Part shown: positions 7,902 through 15,472 of the stretch, piece after piece
Position numbering within the stretch: the first letter of the stretch is position 1
How the letters are laid out: the number at the start of each line of letters is the position of its first letter
DNA from: Nitratifractor sp964650685
GTDB lineage: Bacteria; Campylobacterota; Campylobacteria; Campylobacterales; Sulfurovaceae
Length of the DNA: 17,138 nt
Assembly: GCA_964650685.1 (NCBI GenBank)
Contig: CAZYUW010000122.1
Coordinates: forward strand, 1 to 17,138
Direction: 5' to 3'
Notes under the pieces: generated by a model
What the model was told of the DNA's origin: nothing
Database searches by the model: none
Seen by the model: only the letters and a program-made list of their open reading frames with translations
Position numbers and translations under genes: made by a program

Positions 7902-8695
7902 AACCAGCCCTCGATCCTTTGTAGATCGTCGTACGCTGTCATGTCGAGCTTGACGGGAGTGATCGATACGCAATCGGCCTCTATGGCCTCGAAATCGCTG
8001 ATATGACCATCCGGATTTGCGCTATCCATCCACTCGAGCCTTGGCAGTCCTATCCAGAAATACTCCAGACCTCTTGGATTTATATGCACTTCGGCGTCGT
8101 TGCCGTAAACCCGCCTGCCAGCGTATGTAAACCTGTATCCGGCAAACTCCTCAGGAGAGACGGGAGGGATATTGACATTCAAAAATCTTCTTTCCGATAA
8201 TGGAAAACCTTTTTCGAAAATACTCCTGACGATCTCCACGGCACACTCCCTCGCCAGTCTGTAGTGCAAATCTATATCACTGCATCTGCCTCTGCAGACC
8301 TGAGAAAAAGCTACGGATGGAACCCCCTGCAAAACTCCTTCCATAGCAGCCGCGGCCGTACCGGAATAGGTGATATCCTCCCCCATATTAGCGCCCAGAT
8401 TGATGCCCGAAACGATCAGGTCCGGTTTGCTGGTATCTTTGAAGAGTTTGTTCATAGCCAGAAAGATGCAATCCGATGGAGTACCATCATCGAGCTTGTA
8501 GAAATCCTCTCCTATCTCGACAAATCTCAACGGCCTGGTCAGCGTCAAAGAGTGCCCGCATGCCGATTTCTCTATAGTGGGAGCCACCACCGTGACTCTT
8601 GCGAACTCCTCCAGAGACTCTTTCAGAGCATGTAGGCCAGGTGCCTCGAATCCATCGTCGTTCGTCAACAGAATATGTCTCTGTCTATTTGGCAA
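7898..8695 (-). CDS. surE: 5'/3'-nucleotidase SurE
   Basis: SurE is a divalent-metal-dependent nucleoside monophosphate phosphatase, cytosolic and linked to stationary-phase survival. The metal ligands are visible as TNDDG (11-15), the Ser in the VAPTIEKSACGHSLT stretch, and Asn in SGINLGANMGEDITYSGTAAAAMEG. The length of about 265 aa is normal. Start choice is between TTG at 8695 and the adjacent GTG at 8698. AAAGGAG (8702-8708) lies 6 nt before the TTG but only 3 nt before the GTG, so I prefer the TTG. The gene overlaps tcdA by 4 nt, so the pair forms an operon. It is divergent from greA across a 140-bp gap. Confidence 0.94.
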   Translation of the reverse strand: MPNRQRHILLTNDDGFEAPGLHALKESLEEFARVTVVAPTIEKSACGHSLTLTRPLRFVEIGEDFYKLDDGTPSDCIFLAMNKLFKDTSKPDLIVSGINLGANMGEDITYSGTAAAAMEGVLQGVPSVAFSQVCRGRCSDIDLHYRLARECAVEIVRSIFEKGFPLSERRFLNVNIPPVSPEEFAGYRFTYAGRRVYGNDAEVHINPRGLEYFWIGLPRLEWMDSANPDGHISDFEAIEADCVSITPVKLDMTAYDDLQRIEGWL

Positions 8696-8765
8696 CACTC
8701 ACTCCTTTGTTATCTTGCCAGAGAATCCGGATATCGGAATAAAACGGCAGGAAGTATCAATTCGA

Positions 8766-8771
8766 TATAAT
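8766..8771 (+). promoter_or_regulatory. -10 box of the greA promoter
   Basis: A perfect TATAAT 64 nt upstream of the greA ATG, in the divergent surE/greA gap. Transcription would start near 8778, giving an A-rich leader of about 58 nt. No -35 hexamer is evident at 16-18 nt. Confidence 0.5.
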
Positions 8772-8835
8772 ACTCAGAAATTACAAAAAATCCGTTTGAA
8801 TACAAAAACAAACAGGCAAAACGAGGGTATTTGAT

Positions 8836-9321
8836 ATGAAAAAAGAACCAATGCTGCAAGCTACATATATGAAACTCGTGGAAGAGCTGGAGAGACTCAA
8901 AAGTGTCGAAAGGAACAAAATAGCCAAGACGATAGACGAAGCCCGGGCTCTTGGCGATCTAAAAGAGAATGCCGAATATCACGCGGCCAAAGAGAAGCAG
9001 GGGCTTATGGAGGCAAGAATCGCCGAACTGACCGACCTGACCGGCAGGGCGCATGTCGTAGACCCCTCCTCGTTGAGTCACGAAAGAGTTAGCTTCGGCT
9101 CCACCGTTATACTGGTGGATCACGATACGGACGAGGAGCTCAAATATGTGATAGTCGGTTCGCAGGAGTCCGATCCATCCAGGGGGATGATATCGGTACA
9201 CTCGCCTATGGCCAGAGCGTTGATGGGCAAAGAGGAGGGAGACGAAGTGGAGCTCGATCTGCCCGGTGGGAAAAAGCATTTCGATATCGAAGAGATAAAA
9301 TATATGGAGATAGTTTTGTGA
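8836..9321 (+). CDS. greA: Transcription elongation factor GreA
   Basis: GreA enters the RNA polymerase secondary channel and stimulates cleavage of backtracked transcripts. The 161-aa length is standard. The N-terminal half is a coiled coil; its tip carries the signature DEARALGDLKENAEYHAA with the catalytic acidic pair D41 and E44, at the same numbers as in E. coli. The C-terminal FKBP-like domain contains FGSTVILVD, DPSRGMISVHSPMARALMG and the final EIKYMEI. The ATG has GAGGG about 8 nt upstream. It is followed 61 nt later by argC on the same strand with no strong terminator between, so partial co-transcription is likely. Confidence 0.96.
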   Translation: MKKEPMLQATYMKLVEELERLKSVERNKIAKTIDEARALGDLKENAEYHAAKEKQGLMEARIAELTDLTGRAHVVDPSSLSHERVSFGSTVILVDHDTDEELKYVIVGSQESDPSRGMISVHSPMARALMGKEEGDEVELDLPGGKKHFDIEEIKYMEIVL

Positions 9322-9382
9322 AACAGAAAACGATCTCCATACGGAGATATACGAAAACGCTAGAAAAAAGAGAGGTTGACAG

Positions 9383-10390
9383 ATGATAAAAGTTGCCGTC
9401 GTCGGAGCCGGAGGATATACCGGACTGGAGCTGATCAAGATAATAGTGGGACACCCCTCTTTTTCTCTGGAGTATCTCGCTACGACGAGCGGGGATACGA
9501 CACTGAAAGATCTCCACCCGTCTCTGCTGCATATAGATATGATGCGGGTGGAAAAAACCGATATCGACGAGATCGCCAAAAGATGCGATCTGGCTTTCCT
9601 CGCTCTACCCCACAAGGCATCCATGTCAATGGCGGGAAAACTTCTCGACAGAGGAGTAAAAGTCGTCGATCTCTCGGCGGATTACCGCTTGAGACTCGAC
9701 ACATACGAAGAGACCTACTGTCCCCACGAAGACAAAGGACATCTCGACGAGGCCGTTTACGGTCTGATAGAGTATTTCAGAGAAGATATCAAAAGCGCGA
9801 GGATCGTAGCCGGTCCTGGATGCTATCCAACCGCGGCTCTACTGGCTGTTCTGCCGATGATAGCCTATATAGATACGAGCGCTCCGATATTCATCGATGC
9901 CAAATCCGGAGTCAGCGGAGCAGGGAAAAAACTATCCGAAAACACTCACTTCGTCACCGTCAACGACAACATCTTCGCCTACAATCCGCTCAAACATCGT
10001 CACGCGCCGGAGATCAGAGAAAAGATCGAGATCGTCACCGGAGAAGATACTCTGATAAATTTCGTTCCCCACCTCATACCCGCTACGAGAGGGGAGCTCG
10101 TGAGCGTATACGCAACCCTGAAAAAAGAGATCGATCCGCTTTCGATAATCAAAGAGGCGTATGCCGACGAGAGCTTCATCAGACTCAGAGACAAACCCGT
10201 AGAGATAAAAAGTGTCGCGGGAACACACTTTTGTGATATTTTCGCCGACTCCAACGGTCGAGCGCTCTTTCTCAGCTCGGCCATCGACAATCTGCTCAGA
10301 GGCGCGTCGTCTCAGGCGGTAGCGGCAGCCAACCTGATGATGGGACTCGACGAAGGCGCCGGTCTGCCTGTCGTTCCATACACGCCATGA
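9383..10390 (+). CDS. argC: N-acetyl-gamma-glutamyl-phosphate reductase
   Basis: ArgC reduces N-acetyl-glutamyl-5-phosphate with NADPH to the semialdehyde, the third step of arginine synthesis. At 335 aa it is the usual long (type 1) form. The Rossmann motif GAGGYTGLEL spans 8-17, the conserved LSADYRL is at 97-103, the catalytic Cys is C147 in GPGCYPTAALLA, and KSGVSGAGKK and NFVPHLIPATRGE follow in order. An AGAGAGG-like ribosome site precedes the ATG. The stop overlaps the start of the metallophosphoesterase gene by 4 nt (ATGA), so the two are coupled. No other arg gene lies in the window, so arginine genes appear scattered. Confidence 0.96.
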   Translation: MIKVAVVGAGGYTGLELIKIIVGHPSFSLEYLATTSGDTTLKDLHPSLLHIDMMRVEKTDIDEIAKRCDLAFLALPHKASMSMAGKLLDRGVKVVDLSADYRLRLDTYEETYCPHEDKGHLDEAVYGLIEYFREDIKSARIVAGPGCYPTAALLAVLPMIAYIDTSAPIFIDAKSGVSGAGKKLSENTHFVTVNDNIFAYNPLKHRHAPEIREKIEIVTGEDTLINFVPHLIPATRGELVSVYATLKKEIDPLSIIKEAYADESFIRLRDKPVEIKSVAGTHFCDIFADSNGRALFLSSAIDNLLRGASSQAVAAANLMMGLDEGAGLPVVPYTP

Positions 10391-11112
10391 GCATATCGAA
10401 GCAAACGGATAGCTCCGTTTTGGAGATAAGGCATAAAGCTCTGCTGATAGCAGATGCTCACTATCCGCACCACGGAAACGAACTGGTAGAGATACTCGAA
10501 AAGATAAAGCACGCGAAGATAGTTACCGATCAGATATTTTTGATGGGAGATATTTTCGATCTGCTTTTTGGACACAATAGATATATACAAAGTTTTTCGA
10601 AAAAGGCGATCGGGTTGCTCGAAGAGCTCTCCACCGAAATCGAGATACACTACCTCGAGGGTAATCACGACTTCTGCCTCGATGGCATATTTCCGGATAT
10701 GAAGGTCTACGGCAGAAGCGACCAACCCATAAGAGCGAAACTGGGCCGAAAAAGCGTCATGCTTTCGCATGGAGACATATACGATGCGGGTATGCTCTAT
10801 GGCATCTACTCTTTTTTACTCAGAAACGCTTTGACGCTGAATCTGCTCAAACCATTTCAGTACACAATCATAGACGATCGCATGAGAAAACTCAAAGAGA
10901 AAAATATATGCTCCGATCGAACGGATATGGATACGAAAATCGACAAAATAGTCTCACACTATCCAGAAGATATCGACCTGATCATCGAGGGACATTTCCA
11001 TAGAGGGGTAGTGACGGACAGATACATGTCCCTCCCATCGCTGGCCTGCCAGAAAAGCCTCGCCGTGGTCGAAAACTCCACGGTACTTTTCGTGCCGTTA
11101 GAGAAGCTCTAA
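10387..11112 (+). CDS. LpxH-like metallophosphoesterase (possible UDP-2,3-diacylglucosamine diphosphatase)
   Basis: A calcineurin-like phosphoesterase of 241 aa. All metal-binding motifs are visible: DAH (D23, H25), GDIFDLLFG (54-62, D55), GNHDF (92-96), SHGD (127-130) and GHFH (202-205, H203 and H205). The GDxFDxxFG and HGD motifs and the length resemble LpxH, which hydrolyses UDP-2,3-diacylglucosamine to lipid X in lipid A synthesis at the inner membrane face. Two things differ from classical E. coli LpxH: GNHD replaces GNRD, and the segment after HGD lacks the usual LCTDD. The substrate is therefore inferred, and another phosphoesterase is possible. It starts inside the argC stop, and its own stop codon overlaps the ackA stop on the other strand. 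Confidence 0.75.
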   Translation: MSISKQTDSSVLEIRHKALLIADAHYPHHGNELVEILEKIKHAKIVTDQIFLMGDIFDLLFGHNRYIQSFSKKAIGLLEELSTEIEIHYLEGNHDFCLDGIFPDMKVYGRSDQPIRAKLGRKSVMLSHGDIYDAGMLYGIYSFLLRNALTLNLLKPFQYTIIDDRMRKLKEKNICSDRTDMDTKIDKIVSHYPEDIDLIIEGHFHRGVVTDRYMSLPSLACQKSLAVVENSTVLFVPLEKL

Positions 11113-12302
11113 GTCCTATTTCCCCGTACAACTCTATAGGTCTCCCGGGCTATCACACTCTCCTCGTCCGTCGGCAAAACCCACAGTTCCACCCGGCTTT
11201 GTGCTGAGTGAAAAGATGCCCCATCCGGAGCGATGCGCTGATTCGATTCTCTATCGAAACGCACTCCCAGGATGGAGAGTCCATCACATATCGACTCTCT
11301 GACCTCGGCGCTCTTCTGGCCGATTCCTCCCGTGAACACAATGGCGTCGACTCTCTCCAGCAAGACAGCATAGGCTCCTATGTATTTGAGTACTCTTCTG
11401 ATAAAAATATCGTAGGCCAACCCGGCTTTCTCGTCACCCAGCCTCTTTCTCTCGATCACCTTTCTCATATCCGAATCTCCGCACAAACCCTCGAGACCGC
11501 TTTTTTTATTGAGCAGATCATCCAGATCGTCCACGCCATAGCCACCATTACGCATCAGATATATCGGTATGCCGGGATCGAGATCTCCGCATCTGCTACC
11601 CATGACGAGCCCTTCGGCCGGAGTGAAGCCCATACTGGTATCCACGCTGACACCGGATCTGATGGCGCACACACTCGCTCCATTACCAAGATGCACGGAG
11701 ATGATGTTCAAAGAGGATGGATCTCTACCCATCCTCGAAGCTGTCTGCCGCGATATGTACGCATGCGACAATCCGTGAAATCCGTATCTCCTGATTCGAT
11801 ATCTGTCGGTTATTTCGTCAGGAAGCGCGTATCTGTACGCTTCGGGAGGCATCGTATGATGAAACGCGGTATCGAAAACCGCCACATGGGGCAGATCGGC
11901 GAATATCTCCATGAGTCTTCTGATCCCCAGTATATTCACGGGATTGTGCAGCGGAGCCAGCGAGGAGAGCTCATCCAGCCCCGCCAATACGACCTCGTCA
12001 ATCGCTACGGAGTCGGTAAAAATATCTCCACCATGCACCACCCTGTGGCCTATGGCATCCACACCGACACCATAGTCGACTGCAGCGTTCAACGCTTTTT
12101 GCAGCACATCGAAAGCGTCGTCGTGATCCCGAAGCCTCGATGTGTGACTCCAGCTTCTGGAGCCAAAAAAAACCGTAGTCTCCACCGTTTCATGGGTGCC
12201 TATGGGTTCTATGGCCCCTCGTATCGATACACTTCCGGATGGCATATCGTAGAGTTTGAATTTGACAGACGAACTGCCGGAGTTCAAGGTGAGAATCAAC
12301 AC
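11109..12302 (-). CDS. ackA: Acetate kinase
   Basis: AckA interconverts acetyl phosphate + ADP and acetate + ATP. I choose the GTG at 12302 (397 aa). It has GGGAG 8 nt upstream, and the next in-frame codon (TTG) overlaps the pta stop; the alternative 73 nt inside pta would add an unrelated N-terminus. Visible family motifs are NSGSSSVKFKL (7-17), HRVVHGG (86-92), the catalytic D144 in FDTAFHHTMP, GFHGLSH (174-180), VHLGNGAS (203-210), GFTPAEGLVMGSRCGDLDP with R237, and FTGGIG near residue 330. Length is normal (about 400). It forms an operon with pta by stop/start overlap. It converges on the LpxH-like gene with 4 nt shared. Confidence 0.96.
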   Translation of the reverse strand: MLILTLNSGSSSVKFKLYDMPSGSVSIRGAIEPIGTHETVETTVFFGSRSWSHTSRLRDHDDAFDVLQKALNAAVDYGVGVDAIGHRVVHGGDIFTDSVAIDEVVLAGLDELSSLAPLHNPVNILGIRRLMEIFADLPHVAVFDTAFHHTMPPEAYRYALPDEITDRYRIRRYGFHGLSHAYISRQTASRMGRDPSSLNIISVHLGNGASVCAIRSGVSVDTSMGFTPAEGLVMGSRCGDLDPGIPIYLMRNGGYGVDDLDDLLNKKSGLEGLCGDSDMRKVIERKRLGDEKAGLAYDIFIRRVLKYIGAYAVLLERVDAIVFTGGIGQKSAEVRESICDGLSILGVRFDRESNQRIAPDGASFHSAQSRVELWVLPTDEESVIARETYRVVRGNRT

Positions 12303-14392
12303 GAGACATACTCCCTGGCCTGTATGGCCGTCAGGGCTACCGTATCCACTATATCTTCCACGCTGCACCCTCTACTGAGATCGTTGACCGGCCTGGACAA
12401 ACCCTGCATAACCGGACCGATAGCTATCGCGCCCGCGGATCTCTGAACCGCCTTGTAGGCTATGTTTCCTGTATCCAGATCCGGAAATATCAAAACCGTC
12501 GCCCTGCCCGCGACGGGACTGTCGGGCATTTTGATTTTCGCCACCTCCGTATCTATGGCGGCATCGTACTGGATCGGACCCTCTACAGGCAAATCCGGCA
12601 CCATCTCTTTGAGCAGTTCTGTAGCTTCGCGTACCTTCTTTACATCCTCTCCCACACCCGAGGATCCTGTCGAATACGACAACATGGCTACACGGGGCTC
12701 TATGCCGAATCTGGCGGCGCTTTCCGCACTCTGGATGGCAATCGTAGCGAGCTCTTTATAATCGGGGTCGCTGTTTACCGCGCAATCGGCGTACACCAGA
12801 ACCCTGTCGGGCAGACACATGAAAAAACAGCTCGAAACCATAGAGTAGCGCTCCTGTGTCTTGATAACACGCAGTGCCGGAAGTATGGTATCTCTGGTAG
12901 AATGGGCCGCACCGCTGACCATACCGTCTGCCATGCCCTCTTTGACCATTATCGTAGCGAAAAGATTTTTGTCCATTACCGCTTCAATGGCCTTTTCCGG
13001 AGTGATGCCTTTGTGCCTTCTCGTCTCATAGTAGATCCTGGCGTATTTTTCGATCAAACTTCGCTCTCTGTGATCTACGATTCGTGCCGAGGACAAATCC
13101 ACGCCTATCGATCTGGATCGCCTGTATATATCCTCTTTTCTCCCAAGTAAAACCAAAGAGGCTATCTTTTTTCTCAGGATAATATCCGCCGCTTTGAGAA
13201 TGCGTTCGTCTTCGGATTCGGGAAGCACTATACTCACCCCGCACTCGCGCGCCTGGTCGTACAGACCGAGCCTGAACATGGTCGGCGTAAGCAGATTGTG
13301 TTTCATACCTCCAAGCCTGCTTTTGAGATAGCTCCTGTCGACACTTTCGGCAAAAAGCGTCAACGCTCTGTCCATCTTTTTTCTGTTGCCAGGCCTTATA
13401 GAGGCCTTCATGGCTATCGCGTCGAGAATGAGCTCTCTTTCGGAGAGACTGGTATGGAGTACGGGTACGGGAAGCTCTCCAAGCCCTTCGAGTATTTTTA
13501 CGACATTATCGGCAAGCCTCTTCCCGCACAACAATATCCCGCTTCCAGGCGGCCTGTTGACACTCTGGGCTGAGAGCACGACACCAAAGAGCAGATCGAT
13601 CCTCGAAGAGGAGGTGATGATGAATTCATGGCCGGACGAATTTTCGACAAGTTCACCGATATCCATAGTACCCAGCCTGAAGGAGGATATGCTTCTCTCT
13701 TTGTGCGTTTCGTTACCCATAAGCCACTCGACAGGCAGATGCTCCATGATATCCGCTATGCTCAATCTCTCCAGTTCGTCGCATCTGGGTATACAATAGA
13801 CAGGCACTGATCCAATGTGCCCCTCCTTTATGACTTCTCCCGTCCATTCACACACGGCCGGACAGTGGTTCGCGCAAAGCATGAGTATATCGACACCCTC
13901 TTTCGAGATAGATCGACTCCACAGCGACGCTATCTCTCCGAGATCTTCCCCCTCCCTGTCTTTCATCGAAAATATTCCGGCTATGGGCACCGAGAAATTT
14001 TTGGCCAAAACGATATTGAGATCGAAACCCAAAATGGAGTTCAAGCCCTCCAGATCGGAACCTATGGAGAGCACAAAATCACAAGAGTCTCCAAGCATCC
14101 TGTATCTCTCCAGGATTTTTTCGAGCAAAGCTTCGAGACCCTGCTCGGACAACACCCTTTCGGCATCGTCGAGCATAAGGCCTCTGCTCATCTCTGGATG
14201 CTGGTCCAAGGAGAAATAGTCCGTCAAGGCGGCGATATCGGTATCACTTTCGTTGTCCACTATTGGTTTATATACCGCCACTTTGCCATATTGAGCCTTG
14301 AGCATCTCCATGAGCCCGGCAGCCAATACCATACTGCCGGCCCCAGCCTCTTTGGAGACTATATATACACCATCTATTCCGTTTTTATCCAT
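12296..14392 (-). CDS. pta: Phosphate acetyltransferase, long multidomain form
   Basis: Pta converts acetyl-CoA + phosphate to acetyl phosphate + CoA. At 698 aa it is the long E. coli-type form. Residues 1-220 form a P-loop (dethiobiotin synthetase-like) domain whose Walker A equivalent, SKEAGAGSM, lacks the usual Lys, as in other Pta proteins. About 225-345 is a DRTGG-like domain in which the name-giving motif is degenerate (SSRIDLLFG and LLCGK). The catalytic PTA_PTB domain spans about 372-692, with GMADGMVSGAAHST (486-499), SYSTGSSGVG (572-581), QYDAA, FPDLDTGNIAYK (636-647) and VNDLSRG. I use the ATG at 14392; a GTG 12 nt upstream is an alternative, and neither has a strong ribosome site, so translation may depend on the gene ending 18 nt upstream. 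Confidence 0.95.
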   Translation of the reverse strand: MDKNGIDGVYIVSKEAGAGSMVLAAGLMEMLKAQYGKVAVYKPIVDNESDTDIAALTDYFSLDQHPEMSRGLMLDDAERVLSEQGLEALLEKILERYRMLGDSCDFVLSIGSDLEGLNSILGFDLNIVLAKNFSVPIAGIFSMKDREGEDLGEIASLWSRSISKEGVDILMLCANHCPAVCEWTGEVIKEGHIGSVPVYCIPRCDELERLSIADIMEHLPVEWLMGNETHKERSISSFRLGTMDIGELVENSSGHEFIITSSSRIDLLFGVVLSAQSVNRPPGSGILLCGKRLADNVVKILEGLGELPVPVLHTSLSERELILDAIAMKASIRPGNRKKMDRALTLFAESVDRSYLKSRLGGMKHNLLTPTMFRLGLYDQARECGVSIVLPESEDERILKAADIILRKKIASLVLLGRKEDIYRRSRSIGVDLSSARIVDHRERSLIEKYARIYYETRRHKGITPEKAIEAVMDKNLFATIMVKEGMADGMVSGAAHSTRDTILPALRVIKTQERYSMVSSCFFMCLPDRVLVYADCAVNSDPDYKELATIAIQSAESAARFGIEPRVAMLSYSTGSSGVGEDVKKVREATELLKEMVPDLPVEGPIQYDAAIDTEVAKIKMPDSPVAGRATVLIFPDLDTGNIAYKAVQRSAGAIAIGPVMQGLSRPVNDLSRGCSVEDIVDTVALTAIQAREYVSC

Positions 14393-14410
14393 CTGCGTAT
14401 CCACAAAAGA

Positions 14411-14770
14411 TCATATCGCGGTCACGCATGCCATTCCCCACTCCAACACCCTGATCTGCGTTATGATATCGTTGGGATTGGTCCTGATCTGCAAATCGCA
14501 TCTATCCGAATAGCCATCGTCTCTGGAGTCCGAAGAGTATCCCGCCCAGTCAGAGCGCCAAAAATGTATAGTATCTCCGTTGGGCAGTCTTTTGCGCGTC
14601 ATGGGTACTCCCGAGTGCATCTCGAAATCGATCATCTTTCGCCCTATAAATATACTGTCGACCAGCTCTCCTTCCTGTACACTCGAGCCCAAAGAGGCAC
14701 AGGCACCCATAAACAGCGCCACTAAAACCACTGCCAATTGCGCCGCGAAACTCTTTTTGTTCATGTTCAT
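14411..14770 (-). CDS. Small putative lipoprotein, BamE-like, paralogue of the upstream gene
   Basis: A 119-aa exported protein of unknown function. I choose the ATG at 14770 because AAAGGAG lies 5 nt upstream; an ATG 54 nt earlier has no such site. Residues 4-23 form a signal peptide ending in LFMGAC, a plausible though not ideal lipobox with C24 as lipidated residue. The mature part has IGRKMIDFEMHSGVP, a KRLPNGDTIHFWRSD motif (60-74), and two cysteines, C91 and C115, the second in the final MACVTAI. The pattern G..P....LPnG..h.WrS....C.L.I...I...E.G.AC recalls small SmpA/OmlA (BamE-like) lipoproteins, which is only a fold-level inference. The preceding gene encodes a clear paralogue. pta begins 18 nt downstream. 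Confidence 0.8.
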   Translation of the reverse strand: MNMNKKSFAAQLAVVLVALFMGACASLGSSVQEGELVDSIFIGRKMIDFEMHSGVPMTRKRLPNGDTIHFWRSDWAGYSSDSRDDGYSDRCDLQIRTNPNDIITQIRVLEWGMACVTAI

Positions 14771-14828
14771 AAATACTCCTTTCGATACAGAAGCTGTCAA
14801 AACAGCTCCCTTCCAACCAGACACATCT

Positions 14829-15194
14829 CTATCGAAGCGCCGAAAGACACGCTATACCTTCCTCTATCATCTTTATATCCGTGATGATCCCGTTTTTATC
14901 CGTATATATTCTCAGCTCGCACCTGCTGCCCTGCCCATCGTCCCTGGCAGAGAAATATCCAGCCAGATCGGAGCGCCAGTAGTGCAATACACCTCCATCG
15001 GGAAGTTTGACCCTCTTGTAGGATGGACCAGTATTGAGCTCGAAGGCTGTATACCGCTTACCAATATAACTGCTCTTGACACTCTCGTTGCTCCTGGAGG
15101 TATTTTCGCCTTTCGCATTCGCAAAAAGCGAAAACAGCGCTAGCACAATAACAGGGACAATGAGTGTGCTTTGCCTTGCTAAATAGTTTCTCAT
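14829..15194 (-). CDS. Small secreted protein, BamE-like, paralogue of the downstream gene
   Basis: A 121-aa protein with a Sec-type signal peptide (hydrophobic 11-24, likely cleaved after ANA at about residue 27) and no lipobox cysteine, so it is probably periplasmic. The mature region aligns with the next gene product from IGKRYTAFEL to the end at about half identity by eye: VKLPDGGVLHYWRSDLAGY (62-80), ARDDG, RCELRI and EEGIACLSAL. The two cysteines, C92 and C116, keep the same 24-residue spacing as in the paralogue and could form a disulfide. The ATG has AGAGGA 6 nt upstream. It is first in a run with the lipoprotein gene (58 nt later), pta and ackA, behind a TTGTCT/TACAAT promoter. Function unknown. 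Confidence 0.8.
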   Translation of the reverse strand: MRNYLARQSTLIVPVIVLALFSLFANAKGENTSRSNESVKSSYIGKRYTAFELNTGPSYKRVKLPDGGVLHYWRSDLAGYFSARDDGQGSRCELRIYTDKNGIITDIKMIEEGIACLSALR

Positions 15195-15217
15195 GGGTAT
15201 TCCTCTATTTTTTATGG

Positions 15218-15246
15218 ATTGTAGCGCAAAACAATGTTTCAGACAA
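15218..15246 (-). promoter_or_regulatory. Sigma-70-type promoter of the small exported protein/pta/ackA unit
   Basis: On the minus strand TTGTCT (15246-15241) and TACAAT (15223-15218) are separated by exactly 17 nt. This is the best-matched -35/-10 pair in the window. Transcription would start near 15211, leaving a leader of about 16 nt before the ATG at 15194. Confidence 0.55.
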
Positions 15247-15281
15247 ACACGACACTATTCCAACGCCTCTGTCGATACTAT

Positions 15282-15328
15282 ATCCACGCGATACAACCCC
15301 TGCCAACCGATATACAATTCACGCGATA
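15282..15328 (-). repeat. Pair of 12-bp direct repeats upstream of the promoter
   Basis: On the minus strand TATCGCGTGGAT (15293-15282) and TATCGCGTGAAT (15328-15317) differ at one base and start 35 nt apart. A partial third copy (CGCGGTGGAT) lies at 15350-15341. They stand upstream of the -35 box, in a 278-bp gap with no gene, where activator or repressor sites would be expected. Binding of any regulator is unproven. Confidence 0.4.
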
Positions 15329-15472
15329 GATCAATGTTTTATCCACCGCGTCAATGCAAACCTGCACTCCTGATGACAGGACAAAAGATTAACATGATAT
15401 GGATACTATTTGTCATCATTCGCAATGTCAAATCCGACAGAAAGGTACCCCATAGCCCAATTCGGGCCGGAG

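Noticed and set aside
9333..9348. Hairpin ATCTCC-ATAC-GGAGAT between greA and argC
   Set aside because: The 6-bp stem is followed by an A-rich, not T-rich, sequence, so it is not an intrinsic terminator for greA; it may be chance.
11208..12446. A 412-codon open frame antisense to ackA and the end of pta
   Set aside because: The product shows no recognisable motif and spans the pta/ackA junction; it is a mirror of the codon use in those genes.
15195..15472. Possible short coding sequence or small RNA in the 278-bp gap
   Set aside because: Short frames lack ribosome sites and overlap the promoter and repeats. A GCCC/GGGC hairpin near 15452-15466 has no T tract. I see only the promoter and direct repeats.
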